64,000 bases of DNA from the NCBI RefSeq assembly GCF_003202285.1, contig NZ_MASW01000007.1:186001-250000 (forward strand). The letters are read 5' to 3'. Shown in pieces: positions 31,603 through 39,437 of this stretch; the first letter of the stretch is position 1; every line of letters starts with the position of its first letter. This DNA comes from Prauserella muralis (GTDB lineage Bacteria > Actinomycetota > Actinomycetes > Mycobacteriales > Pseudonocardiaceae). The translations under genes and the position numbers were made by a program. A model generated the notes under the pieces. That model had not been told where the DNA came from and did no database searches. It worked only from the letters and a program-made list of their open reading frames with translations.

Positions 31603-32717
31603 GGACGAGAACGACGACCGCGGCAGTGCTGCACCGCGTCGGCGAGGACATGTCGATCGAGGAGCTTGACGTCGCACCTCCGCAGGGCAGGGAGGTCCTG
31701 CTCTCGTTCCGGTACGCGGGTCTGTGCCGTTCCGACCTGCATGTCACCGACGGCACCATCGTTGGGAGGCTGCCGCTGGTGCTCGGTCACGAGGGCTCGG
31801 CAGTGGTGGACGCGGTAGGCCCGCTGGTGTCCAGGGTGGAGCCAGGGGACCATGTCGTCTGTTCCTTCATTCCGAGCTGCGGCCAGTGCCGCTGGTGTGC
31901 CTCCGGCCGCCAGGTGCTGTGCGACACCGGCGCCGGGACCATGCGTGGACATCTCCCTGGCGAGAGCTGGCCGCTTTCCGGGCGTACAGGTCCCGTCGGA
32001 GCCATGTGCCAACTCGGTACGTTCAGCCAGCTCGGCGTCGTCCACGAGAACTCGGTCGTCCGCATCGACGCGTCCATCCCGCTCGATGTCGCGGCGCTGG
32101 CAGGCTGTGGTGTTCCGACCGGATGGGGCTCGGCGGTCAACGCGGCAGCGGTCCGGCCGGGCGAGGTCGTGGTCGTGCTCGGAGCGGGCGGAATCGGTAT
32201 GAACGCGGTCCAGGGCGCCCGCGCCGCTGGTGCGCGCGAGGTCATCGTCGTCGAGCCGGTCGAGTTCAAGCGGGACGCCTCGCACGCGTTCGGGGCCTCG
32301 ACCGCCGTTTCGGACGCCGCCGCGGCCCGGGAGATCGTGCTGCGCCTGACCGGGGGCGCCGGCGCCGACAAGGTTATCGTGGCCACGTCGGTGGTGACGC
32401 CAGAGATCAGCGCCGCGGCGGTAGACCTGTGTTCCAAGGGCGGGACCGTCGTGATCACGGCCATGGCGTCCTTCGACGAACCCGCGCTCGTGCTTCCGAC
32501 CGCGATGCTGACCATGCTCAGCAAGACCATCCGGGGCACCATGTACGGCGACTGCAGCCCGTCCAGGGACATCCCGGCGCTTCTCGCCCTGTACCAGGAG
32601 AAGAAGCTGCTACTCGAGGAGCTGATCACCCGCCGCTACCGGCTCGAACAGGTCAACGACGGATACCAGGACCTCGAAGACGGGGCCCTGCTACGTGGTC
32701 TGGTCGAGATCGCGTGA
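31599..32717 (+). CDS. zinc-dependent alcohol dehydrogenase, possibly NDMA-dependent type
   Basis: 372 aa MDR enzyme. GLCRSDLHV holds the catalytic-zinc Cys, LGHEGSAVV the His-Glu. CGQCRWCASGRQVLC gives the four structural-zinc Cys. VVLGAGGIGMNAVQGARAAGA is the NAD Rossmann motif. The pattern fits the actinobacterial NDMA/mycofactocin-type alcohol dehydrogenases, which keep NAD bound; the mycofactocin genes themselves are not in the window. ATG 31599 overlaps the aldehyde dehydrogenase stop. Last gene of the plus-strand operon. Confidence 0.9.
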   Translation: MRTRTTTAAVLHRVGEDMSIEELDVAPPQGREVLLSFRYAGLCRSDLHVTDGTIVGRLPLVLGHEGSAVVDAVGPLVSRVEPGDHVVCSFIPSCGQCRWCASGRQVLCDTGAGTMRGHLPGESWPLSGRTGPVGAMCQLGTFSQLGVVHENSVVRIDASIPLDVAALAGCGVPTGWGSAVNAAAVRPGEVVVVLGAGGIGMNAVQGARAAGAREVIVVEPVEFKRDASHAFGASTAVSDAAAAREIVLRLTGGAGADKVIVATSVVTPEISAAAVDLCSKGGTVVITAMASFDEPALVLPTAMLTMLSKTIRGTMYGDCSPSRDIPALLALYQEKKLLLEELITRRYRLEQVNDGYQDLEDGALLRGLVEIA

Positions 32718-32911
32718 TTCTCGCAGGCATCGGCTCCCGTTGAGACGGCTGGTCTCCGCTACCGGGAACGCCTCGGGGGTACGCCACTGCACGTCGCATG
32801 ACCACGACCTCGGCGAGGCGACCTGGGACGCCGGGCGAGCGGGCTGACGGATGACCCGGCGAGCTCGTGCGGCCTGGCGACGCGCGTTGACGAACCGGCC
32901 GCCCGGTAGGT

Positions 32912-32944
32912 GGTGCCCGGGCACCGGACCGGTGTCCGGGCACC
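32912..32944. terminator. stem-loop terminator between convergent operons
   Basis: Arms GGTGCCCGG (32912-32920) and CCGGGCACC (32936-32944), perfect 9 bp, with an internal CACCGG/CCGGTG mini-hairpin. It lies just after the plus-strand alcohol dehydrogenase operon and 7 bp from the end of the minus-strand acyl-CoA dehydrogenase gene, so it may stop both. No T-tract. The rest of the 233-bp gap shows nothing recognisable. Confidence 0.45.
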
Positions 32945-32950
32945 GCGCAC

Positions 32951-34132
32951 TCAGGCTGACCCGGCGCGATCGAACGCGTCGTCGAAGGAGAAGCCGTCGA
33001 GCAGCCCGCGCGCCGCCACCATGTACTGGATCGTCGGCGTGCCCTCCTCGAGCCAGTTCAGCCGGGCGTCTCGGTACAACCGCTCGATGGGATGTCGCCT
33101 CGTGTAGCCGATCCCGCCGTGCACGAGCAGAGCACGATCGGTGACCCTGCCCACGGCTTCCAGCCCGAACTGCTTGACCATCGACGACTCGACCGGAATG
33201 CGGCTGCCCGCATCCCATTTGGCCGCCGCGTCCGCGAGCATACCTCGCAAGGCCCCGATATCGATGGCCATTTCGGCCAGGTAGCGCTGAACGGCCTGCC
33301 GGTGCCCGATCGGCTTGCCGAACGTGACTCTTTCCCGCGCATGCCGCAACGACAGCTCCAGGCAACGCTCGGCCGTGCCCAGCGAGCTGGCCGCGATGAA
33401 CACCCGGCTGATCTCCAGCGCACGCTCAAGATGGTCCTGGCCTTGCCCTTCGGATCCGACAAGCGCTGACGCGGGCACGCGCACTCCGGCAAACGTCAGG
33501 TGCCCGTGCTCGCCGCCCTTGCATCCCATCGTCTCCGGCAGCGGCTCGATGGTCAGCCCCGGGGCATCGCGCTCGACCAGCAACGCAGACACGCTCGCGG
33601 GCGCGGTCTTGGCGAAGACGAGGAAGTGCGAGGCAAGATCGGAATTGGTGATCAGCCATTTGCCGCCGTCGATGACGTAGCTACCGGCCTCGCGGCGAGC
33701 GGTCGTGCCCAGGTCCGCGCCGGTGCCATGCTCGGGCTCGGTGAGCGCGAAAGCCAGCGACCGCTGCCCTGTCGCCGCTCCGGGCAGGAGGGCCTCCTTC
33801 TGCGCGGCATCACCGATCTCGGACAACGCGTGTGCGAACGAGTTGTGAACGTGCACAATGACACGAATTCCGCCTTGGATCTTCGCGAACTCCGCGATGA
33901 TGGGCAGATACTGCGCGATCGAAAGACCGCTCCCACCGTACTCCCGCGGCACGAGTAACCCGAAGGCCCCGATCCGGCGCAGCACCGGCAGCACCACGTC
34001 GTAGGGAATACGTTCCTCGTTCTCGATCCTTTCCTCCAGCGGATCGAGCTCATCCCAGATCGCGCTGCTGATGGTTTCCCGAAGCTTCCGGTATTCCCCG
34101 GCAGGTAGCCCGGGTGTCTCGGCCATGCTCAC
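32951..34132 (-). CDS. acyl-CoA dehydrogenase
   Basis: 393 aa FAD enzyme. FALTEPEHGTGADLGTTA and GSYVIDGGKWLITNSDLA in the beta domain; ERVTFGKPIGHRQAVQRYLA and VHGGIGYTRRHPIERLYRDARLNWLEEGTPTIQ at the C-terminus, where the catalytic Glu sits (EEGT). Thus all usual residues are intact, unlike the paralogue at 8,656. Start is ATG/GTG near 34132 (an ATG six bases further in is also possible). Last gene of the minus-strand operon that begins with the ligase at 41,057; 35 bp after the SDR gene. Confidence 0.92.
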   Translation of the reverse strand: MSMAETPGLPAGEYRKLRETISSAIWDELDPLEERIENEERIPYDVVLPVLRRIGAFGLLVPREYGGSGLSIAQYLPIIAEFAKIQGGIRVIVHVHNSFAHALSEIGDAAQKEALLPGAATGQRSLAFALTEPEHGTGADLGTTARREAGSYVIDGGKWLITNSDLASHFLVFAKTAPASVSALLVERDAPGLTIEPLPETMGCKGGEHGHLTFAGVRVPASALVGSEGQGQDHLERALEISRVFIAASSLGTAERCLELSLRHARERVTFGKPIGHRQAVQRYLAEMAIDIGALRGMLADAAAKWDAGSRIPVESSMVKQFGLEAVGRVTDRALLVHGGIGYTRRHPIERLYRDARLNWLEEGTPTIQYMVAARGLLDGFSFDDAFDRAGSA

Positions 34133-34167
34133 AGGTCTCGTCTCCCTTCACGTTTGGGCAAACAGGA

Positions 34168-34920
34168 TCAGATCGACCAGCCGCCGTCGGCGGTCAGTAC
34201 CGCTCCAGTGCAGTAAGTGGCATCCTCCGCCAGAAAGACGGCGGCACGGGCGATCTCCTCGATCGTGCCGAAGCGGTCCAGCAGCGTGGCTTCGGTGATC
34301 GCCCGCCGTGCGCCCGGCCGGACGGCAGCGGTCATGTCGGTGTCGATGAACCCGGGCGCGAGCACGTTCACCCGGATTCCGGCCGACGCCACCTCCTTGG
34401 CCAGCGACCGCGCGAACCCGATCATCGCGGCCTTCGCGCTCGCGTATGCGGTGTCCCCGGGGAAGCCGATCAGGCCGACGACGGAGGACACGAGCACGAT
34501 GCCGGCCTTGCCCGATTCGGCCAGCGCGGGCAAGGCCGCGCGGATCAGCGACGCGTTTCCCTTCAGGTTCGCCTCGACGACCTGCCACCAATCGCCGGGG
34601 TCGACATCGACCAGCTTGCCGCCATGCCACAAGCCGGCGTTGCACACCAGCGTGTCGAGCCGGCCCCACCGGTCGAGCACCGCACGGACGGCGGCCTGGC
34701 CGGCGTGGTCGCCGGTGAGGTCGAAGCGGACGGGATGGAGGTGCGTGCCGGGTGCGCTCGTCCGGCTCGCCAACTCCCGAGCGAACCCGGCGTCCGACCG
34801 GTATCCGCACGCGACACGGTGGCCCCGGCGGATCAGTTCCGCCGCGATGCCGGCACCGATCCCGCGTGATGCCCCTGTCACGAGCGCGACCCGGGCATCC
34901 GCACTCACCTCGGCCGTCAT
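34168..34920 (-). CDS. SDR family oxidoreductase (FabG-like)
   Basis: 250 aa classical short-chain dehydrogenase. ALVTGASRGIGAGIAAEL binds the cofactor, CNAGLW is the N-A-G, SSVVGLIGFPGDTAYASAKAA holds the Ser, Tyr and Lys, and GFIDTDM follows. An Arg after the Gly-rich loop hints at NADPH. It likely reduces or oxidises a 3-oxo/3-hydroxyacyl thioester. ATG 34920 overlaps the MDR gene stop by 4 bp. Confidence 0.9.
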   Translation of the reverse strand: MTAEVSADARVALVTGASRGIGAGIAAELIRRGHRVACGYRSDAGFARELASRTSAPGTHLHPVRFDLTGDHAGQAAVRAVLDRWGRLDTLVCNAGLWHGGKLVDVDPGDWWQVVEANLKGNASLIRAALPALAESGKAGIVLVSSVVGLIGFPGDTAYASAKAAMIGFARSLAKEVASAGIRVNVLAPGFIDTDMTAAVRPGARRAITEATLLDRFGTIEEIARAAVFLAEDATYCTGAVLTADGGWSI

Positions 34921-35888
34921 CCGATCTCCAGCACGGCCTTGCCGACGACCTCACCGGCGACCAACCGCGCGACGGCCGTGTTCGCCTCACCGAGCGGGCG
35001 CACCGAGTCGATCAGCGGCTCGATACTGCGCTGCCGGCACAGGTTCACCAATGCCGTCAGCTCCTCCACCGTGCCCATGCGGGACCCGACCACACGCAGC
35101 TGCCGAAAGAACAGCCGACGCAGGTCCATCGGCGGTAGGTGCCCGCTGGTGGCTCCGGCGACCACGAGCGTGCCGCCGATCTTCAGCGACTTCGTCGAAT
35201 GCTCCCAGGTCGCGGTACCGACCGTCTCCATCACCGCGTCCACTCGCTCAGGCAGCCGCGCCCCAGGCTCGAACACCGCGTCGGCGCCGATCCGCAGCGC
35301 CGTCCTTCGTTTGGCCTCGGTACGCCCGGTGACCCACATGCGGTATCCCGTCGCCGCGCCGAGGGCGATCAGCGCGGTCGACACGCCTCCTGTCGCGCCC
35401 TGCACCAGCACGGTGCCGCCCGGCTCGACCCCGGACTGCACGAACAGCATCCGATACGCGGTCAACCATGCCGTCGGCAAACACGCAGCCTGCGCGAACG
35501 ACCACCCGGCGGGCATGGGCACGAGGTTCACCCGTGGCACGGCGACCAGCTCCGCGAACGTGCCGTCGTGCCGCTCCGAGAGCAACGGCTCACCGAACGG
35601 GTCGATCGCGCGGCTACGGTCCGCGCCCAACGCGGGAATGACCGGATAGATGATCACCTCCCGGCCGTCCTCATCGATCCCGGCACCATCCGAGCCGAGC
35701 ACACGTGGCAGATCCCGCTGGGTCAGCCCAACGCCACGCAACGACCACACGTCGTGCCCGTTGAGCGCCGCCGCCCGAACCCGGACCAACGTCCACCCCT
35801 CTCGGGCGACCGGCTCCGGCCGGCTTCCCATCGTCAGCCCGGCCACCGGATCCGCCTCATTGAACGCCGAGCAGAAAACGGCGCGCAT
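34917..35888 (-). CDS. quinone oxidoreductase-like MDR family enzyme
   Basis: 323 aa. AALNGHDVWSLRGVG and the cofactor-loop VLVQGATGGVSTALIALGAATG are typical of zinc-free quinone/enoyl reductases of the MDR superfamily. There are no structural-zinc Cys. VDAVMETVGTATWEHSTKSLKIGGTLVVAG is the usual second half. ATG 35888 follows a strong GGAGAGGAG site. It might reduce a conjugated enone or enoyl-CoA in the pathway. It overlaps the SDR gene by 4 bp; a 109-bp gap separates it from the MFS gene upstream. Confidence 0.88.
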   Translation of the reverse strand: MRAVFCSAFNEADPVAGLTMGSRPEPVAREGWTLVRVRAAALNGHDVWSLRGVGLTQRDLPRVLGSDGAGIDEDGREVIIYPVIPALGADRSRAIDPFGEPLLSERHDGTFAELVAVPRVNLVPMPAGWSFAQAACLPTAWLTAYRMLFVQSGVEPGGTVLVQGATGGVSTALIALGAATGYRMWVTGRTEAKRRTALRIGADAVFEPGARLPERVDAVMETVGTATWEHSTKSLKIGGTLVVAGATSGHLPPMDLRRLFFRQLRVVGSRMGTVEELTALVNLCRQRSIEPLIDSVRPLGEANTAVARLVAGEVVGKAVLEIG

Positions 35889-35997
35889 CCAGCACTCCTC
35901 TCCTCGTCCTGTCCCGTGCCGCATGGTCGGGACATTCCTCGCACACCGGTCCACGAGCCGGTCCCGAGCTACAGAACACATCCTGCGGATCGCGCAG

Positions 35998-37347
35998 CTA
36001 CGCTCGCCTCCCTTCACGCCGGTTCTCGACCTCCACTGCGGACAAACTGATGCCGCGTGTCTCCGGTATCGTGGCGATCGTGGCCACCATCACGACAAGG
36101 AGCGCGATGAGGTACCAGCCGAACATTCCCGGAACCTGACGCTCCGCGAAGAGGGTCTGCACGTATGGTGCCGTCCCGCCGAACGCCGCGACGGAGATCG
36201 CGTAGGGCACGCCGAACCCGGTCGCCCGGACACGGGTCGGGAACAGCTCCGCGTACACCGCTGGAATTGCCGACGCGATGGCGGCGATCAACACGAGAGC
36301 GATGGACTGGGCCACAAACAGGTGCAGTGCGCTGCCCTGGATCATCCCGTCGAGCGGGAACACGAGCGACGCCAGGAGAACTGTGCCGGTCAACAACACC
36401 GGCTTGCGTCCGAATCGGTCCGATGCGGCACCCCACAGTGGAAGAGCCATGATGAGGAGGCAGTTGGCGGCGACACTGGCCCACAGCGCGCCCTCGGGCT
36501 CCACCCCGCGCGCCGTGATCGCGAAACCAGGCGCCGCGACCGCCCACACGTAGTAGATCACCGCGAACCCCGATGTCAGGCCAACCACCTGGAACAGGGG
36601 CCCAGGGTGCGCGCGGAACGTGCGCCACATCGAGCTCTTCTCGCCCTGCTCGCCACGTGGATCACGCTGTGCGGCGGTGTCGGCTTCGAACACCTCCGTT
36701 TCCGGCATCCGGCGGCGGATGAAGAAGGCGACCAGGCCGAGCACACCGCCGAGCAGAAAGGGTATTCGCCAGCCGAAAGCCGCCATGCCGCCCGCGCTCA
36801 GTACGCTGGACAGCAGGGCTCCCAGTAGAGTGCCGGCCAGGATGCCTGTCGTACCCGAGACGTAGATCACGCTGGACCACAGGCCCCGACGGTGCGGCGG
36901 TGCCACCTCGGTCACATACGTCTGCGCCGAGGGCAGTTCGCCACCGTGCGCAAGTCCCTGCGCGAGTCGCGCGACGACCAGGACGACTGCCGCGCCGATG
37001 CCGATCTGGTCCGCGGTCGGCGACACTCCGATCAGAAAGCTGCCGCCAGCACCGAGACCGACCGCGAGCGCCATGGCCGTACGCCGTCCCCTACGGTCGG
37101 CCACGAAACCGAACAGCCAGCCGCCGAACGGGCGTGCGCCGAACCCCACGGCGAACACCGCCAGCGTCGAGAGCAAGCTTGCGAGCTCACCTGCCTGGAA
37201 GAACTGGCCGGCGAAGAAGGACGCGAACGTCGCGTAGACGGTCCAGTCGAACCATTCCACGGCGTTGCCCGCGCCAAGGCCGATCAGCGATGTCCGTTTG
37301 ACCCGGGCGCGAGCTGAGACGGCAGGAACATGAGTGAATTCGGTCAT
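35998..37347 (-). CDS. MFS transporter, MHS type
   Basis: 449 aa, 12 helices. GAGNAVEWFDWTVYATFASFF carries the W-F-D motif of this group, FGFVADRRGRRTAMALA is the loop motif and RLAQGLAHGGELPSAQTY helix 4. In the second half, GAASDRFGRKPVLL repeats the loop. It likely imports the acid used by the ligase of this operon. ATG 37347 has RBS GGAGGTC. The 151 bp to the crotonase gene upstream contains a short frame of no recognised family. Confidence 0.9.
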   Translation of the reverse strand: MTEFTHVPAVSARARVKRTSLIGLGAGNAVEWFDWTVYATFASFFAGQFFQAGELASLLSTLAVFAVGFGARPFGGWLFGFVADRRGRRTAMALAVGLGAGGSFLIGVSPTADQIGIGAAVVLVVARLAQGLAHGGELPSAQTYVTEVAPPHRRGLWSSVIYVSGTTGILAGTLLGALLSSVLSAGGMAAFGWRIPFLLGGVLGLVAFFIRRRMPETEVFEADTAAQRDPRGEQGEKSSMWRTFRAHPGPLFQVVGLTSGFAVIYYVWAVAAPGFAITARGVEPEGALWASVAANCLLIMALPLWGAASDRFGRKPVLLTGTVLLASLVFPLDGMIQGSALHLFVAQSIALVLIAAIASAIPAVYAELFPTRVRATGFGVPYAISVAAFGGTAPYVQTLFAERQVPGMFGWYLIALLVVMVATIATIPETRGISLSAVEVENRREGRRA

Positions 37348-37498
37348 CGTTGACCTCCTGGAGTGGTTCCCGTTGGGTCTTACTGGGAAGGAGTGGCGCA
37401 GATGCCGGGGAGATCATCTCCCAGCGGTCGGCGAGCTGTCGGAAGCCCTGCTGGTAAGCGCGGCCGACAGGCTCACCCCGCTCGCCCAGCGACATCTG

Positions 37499-38233
37499 TC
37501 AGCTCCATCGGGCCACGACTCCCCGGCTCACGGCGAGGTCCATCAGGTCGGCATCGAAGTCGTCGCCGAGCCCGCAACGGCTGCCGGCGACCCGGAACTG
37601 GTCCTTTGACACCTGCATCGCGTAGTCGGGCTTGGCGCAGGCGGACTCGGCGAGCTCATGCACCGTCTGGTCGAGCTCGTCGGGAGCGCAGACCCGATGG
37701 ACAAGCCCGGTGCTTTCCGCTTTCGTGGCGTCGAACTCTGCGCACAACATGACCAGCTCTCGTGCCCGCGCCGCGCCGATCTCGTGGATGAGGCGCGGCA
37801 CCGCACCCCAGGTGAGCGGCGCGCCGAGTTCCACCTCGGGAAACCGGAACCGCGCGTCAGCGCTGGCCACCCGGAAGTCACACGCGAGGGCGATCGCGAG
37901 GCCGCCACCGTAGACATGTCCGTGCAGCCGGGCGACCGTCACGGCCGCGCAGCCGGCAATGGCGGCGCAGGCTCGTTGACCTACCTGCGTGTGCCAGCGG
38001 CGCTCGCGCTCCGATGCACCGCGCGGACGACCTGGCGGGTTCTTCAGATCCGCTCCGGCGCTGAACGAACTCCCGGCACCGCCAAGCACCACCACCTTGA
38101 CGTCGAACCGCCGTTCCAGACCGCCATACAGCTCGGCGATCTCCTGCAGCAGCACGTCATCGAGCGCATTCAGCGACCCTTCCCTCGCCAGCCACACACG
38201 CAAGACTGGACCGTCTTCCTCAACCCGCAGCAT
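37499..38233 (-). CDS. enoyl-CoA hydratase/isomerase family protein
   Basis: 244 aa crotonase. VLGGAGSSFSAGADLKN and RLHGHVYGGGLAIALACDFRVA form the CoA site and oxyanion hole. Here the second catalytic Glu is present (RFPEVELGAPLTWG) while the first is replaced (GGGLAIAL instead of G-G-x-E-L). This is the opposite of the crotonase at 24,657. The ATG at 38233 lies inside the last codons of the racemase gene (14-bp overlap). An upstream extension is not supported. Likely isomerase, hydratase or lyase; exact reaction open. Confidence 0.85.
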   Translation of the reverse strand: MLRVEEDGPVLRVWLAREGSLNALDDVLLQEIAELYGGLERRFDVKVVVLGGAGSSFSAGADLKNPPGRPRGASERERRWHTQVGQRACAAIAGCAAVTVARLHGHVYGGGLAIALACDFRVASADARFRFPEVELGAPLTWGAVPRLIHEIGAARARELVMLCAEFDATKAESTGLVHRVCAPDELDQTVHELAESACAKPDYAMQVSKDQFRVAGSRCGLGDDFDADLMDLAVSRGVVARWS

Positions 38234-39338
38234 CGAACATCCCTTCTCGTGTCCTCGAAGACCGCCATTCCGCGAGCACCTCCCGCGCCGACGCCGTACT
38301 CGGCGGCAGCGGGCGCGATGGCGACGTCCGGGAGAACCGGGGCGCGGGAACGGGCTGGTCGACTCCGTCGATCCGCGCGAAAGCCTCCCGGGCCCGCGCC
38401 TGCGGATGCTGCAGCGCCTCGGAAAGGTCGAGCACTGGGCCGACGCACGCATCCGTTCCGGCGAACGCGGTCACCCAGTCATCGCGGGTCCTCGTCGCGA
38501 AGATCGCCGCAAACCGTTCGGAGAGACCCGGCCAGCCCTCGCGGTCGTGCTGATCTGGCAGATCCTCACCGGCCAGCCCCAGCCCTTCCAAAAGCGCGGC
38601 GTAGAACTGGGGCTCGATGGCGCCCACGGTCACGTAGCGGCCATCGGCACAGGCATAACATCGGTAGAAAGGCGCGGCACCGTCGACGAGATTCGCGCCG
38701 CGGTCGTCGGACCAGTACCCGATGCCCCGCCACGCCCACACCGCCTGCGCGAGCACGTTGACTCCGTCCACCATGGCGGCGTCGACGACCTGCCCGCGGC
38801 CCGACCGTTCGCGCTCCCACAACGCCGACACGACACCAAGCGCGAGGAACATCGACCCGCCGCCGAAGTCACCGACCAGGTTCAGTGGTGCGACAGGCGG
38901 TCCACCCGCCGGCCCGAAGGCGTGCAAGGTCCCGGTGAGACCCAGGTAGTTGATGTCATGGCCGGCCTCGTCCGCGAGCGGCCCTTCGCGGCCCCATCCG
39001 GTGACCCGGCCGTAGACCAGCCGCGGGTTGCGGGCGAGGCAGACGTCCGGTCCCAACCCCAGTCGTTCCGCGACCCCGGGGCGGAACCCCTCCACGATGA
39101 CATCGGCCTCGGCGACGAGAGCGAGCGCGAGTTCACGGTCGGCGGAGTCCTTGAAGTCCAGCGGCACCGAGCGACGGCTGCGCAGCGAATGGTCGATCCC
39201 GGGATCCACGATACTGAAGCCGGCCTTGCGTTGCACGCGAACGACGTCGGCACCCAGATCGCCGAGGAGCATCGCGGCGTGCGGCGCCGGGCCGATTCCG
39301 CCGAGTTCGAGTACTCGGATACCGGACAGTGGTCCCAT
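38220..39338 (-). CDS. alpha-methylacyl-CoA racemase-type CaiB family protein
   Basis: 372 aa. AGHDINYLGLTGTL, NLVGDFGGGSMFLALG and TVGAIEPQFYAALLEGLGL show the His, Asp and Glu of mycobacterial MCR. It would epimerise a 2-methylacyl-CoA made by the upstream ligase so that the operon's dehydrogenase can act. The ATG at 39338 starts right before the conserved GIRVLELGGIGPAP; an upstream frame extension is not needed. Homologue of the gene at 21,867. Confidence 0.9.
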   Translation of the reverse strand: MGPLSGIRVLELGGIGPAPHAAMLLGDLGADVVRVQRKAGFSIVDPGIDHSLRSRRSVPLDFKDSADRELALALVAEADVIVEGFRPGVAERLGLGPDVCLARNPRLVYGRVTGWGREGPLADEAGHDINYLGLTGTLHAFGPAGGPPVAPLNLVGDFGGGSMFLALGVVSALWERERSGRGQVVDAAMVDGVNVLAQAVWAWRGIGYWSDDRGANLVDGAAPFYRCYACADGRYVTVGAIEPQFYAALLEGLGLAGEDLPDQHDREGWPGLSERFAAIFATRTRDDWVTAFAGTDACVGPVLDLSEALQHPQARAREAFARIDGVDQPVPAPRFSRTSPSRPLPPSTASAREVLAEWRSSRTREGMFDAAG

Positions 39339-39437
39339 TCTCACATATCTCCCGTGGTCAGGGCGGTCAGAGTCGACAAGATCAGCGCAGTACGCCGCGT
39401 GCGTGTGCACGAACTCCTGTAACGGTCGTACCCTGCG

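Noticed and set aside
37187-37495. Minus-strand frame starting 4 bp after the crotonase stop (MSLGERGEPVGRAYQQ...)
   Set aside because: It has a plausible position and a protein-like beginning, but it runs into the MFS gene in another frame and resembles no family; kept out for lack of support.
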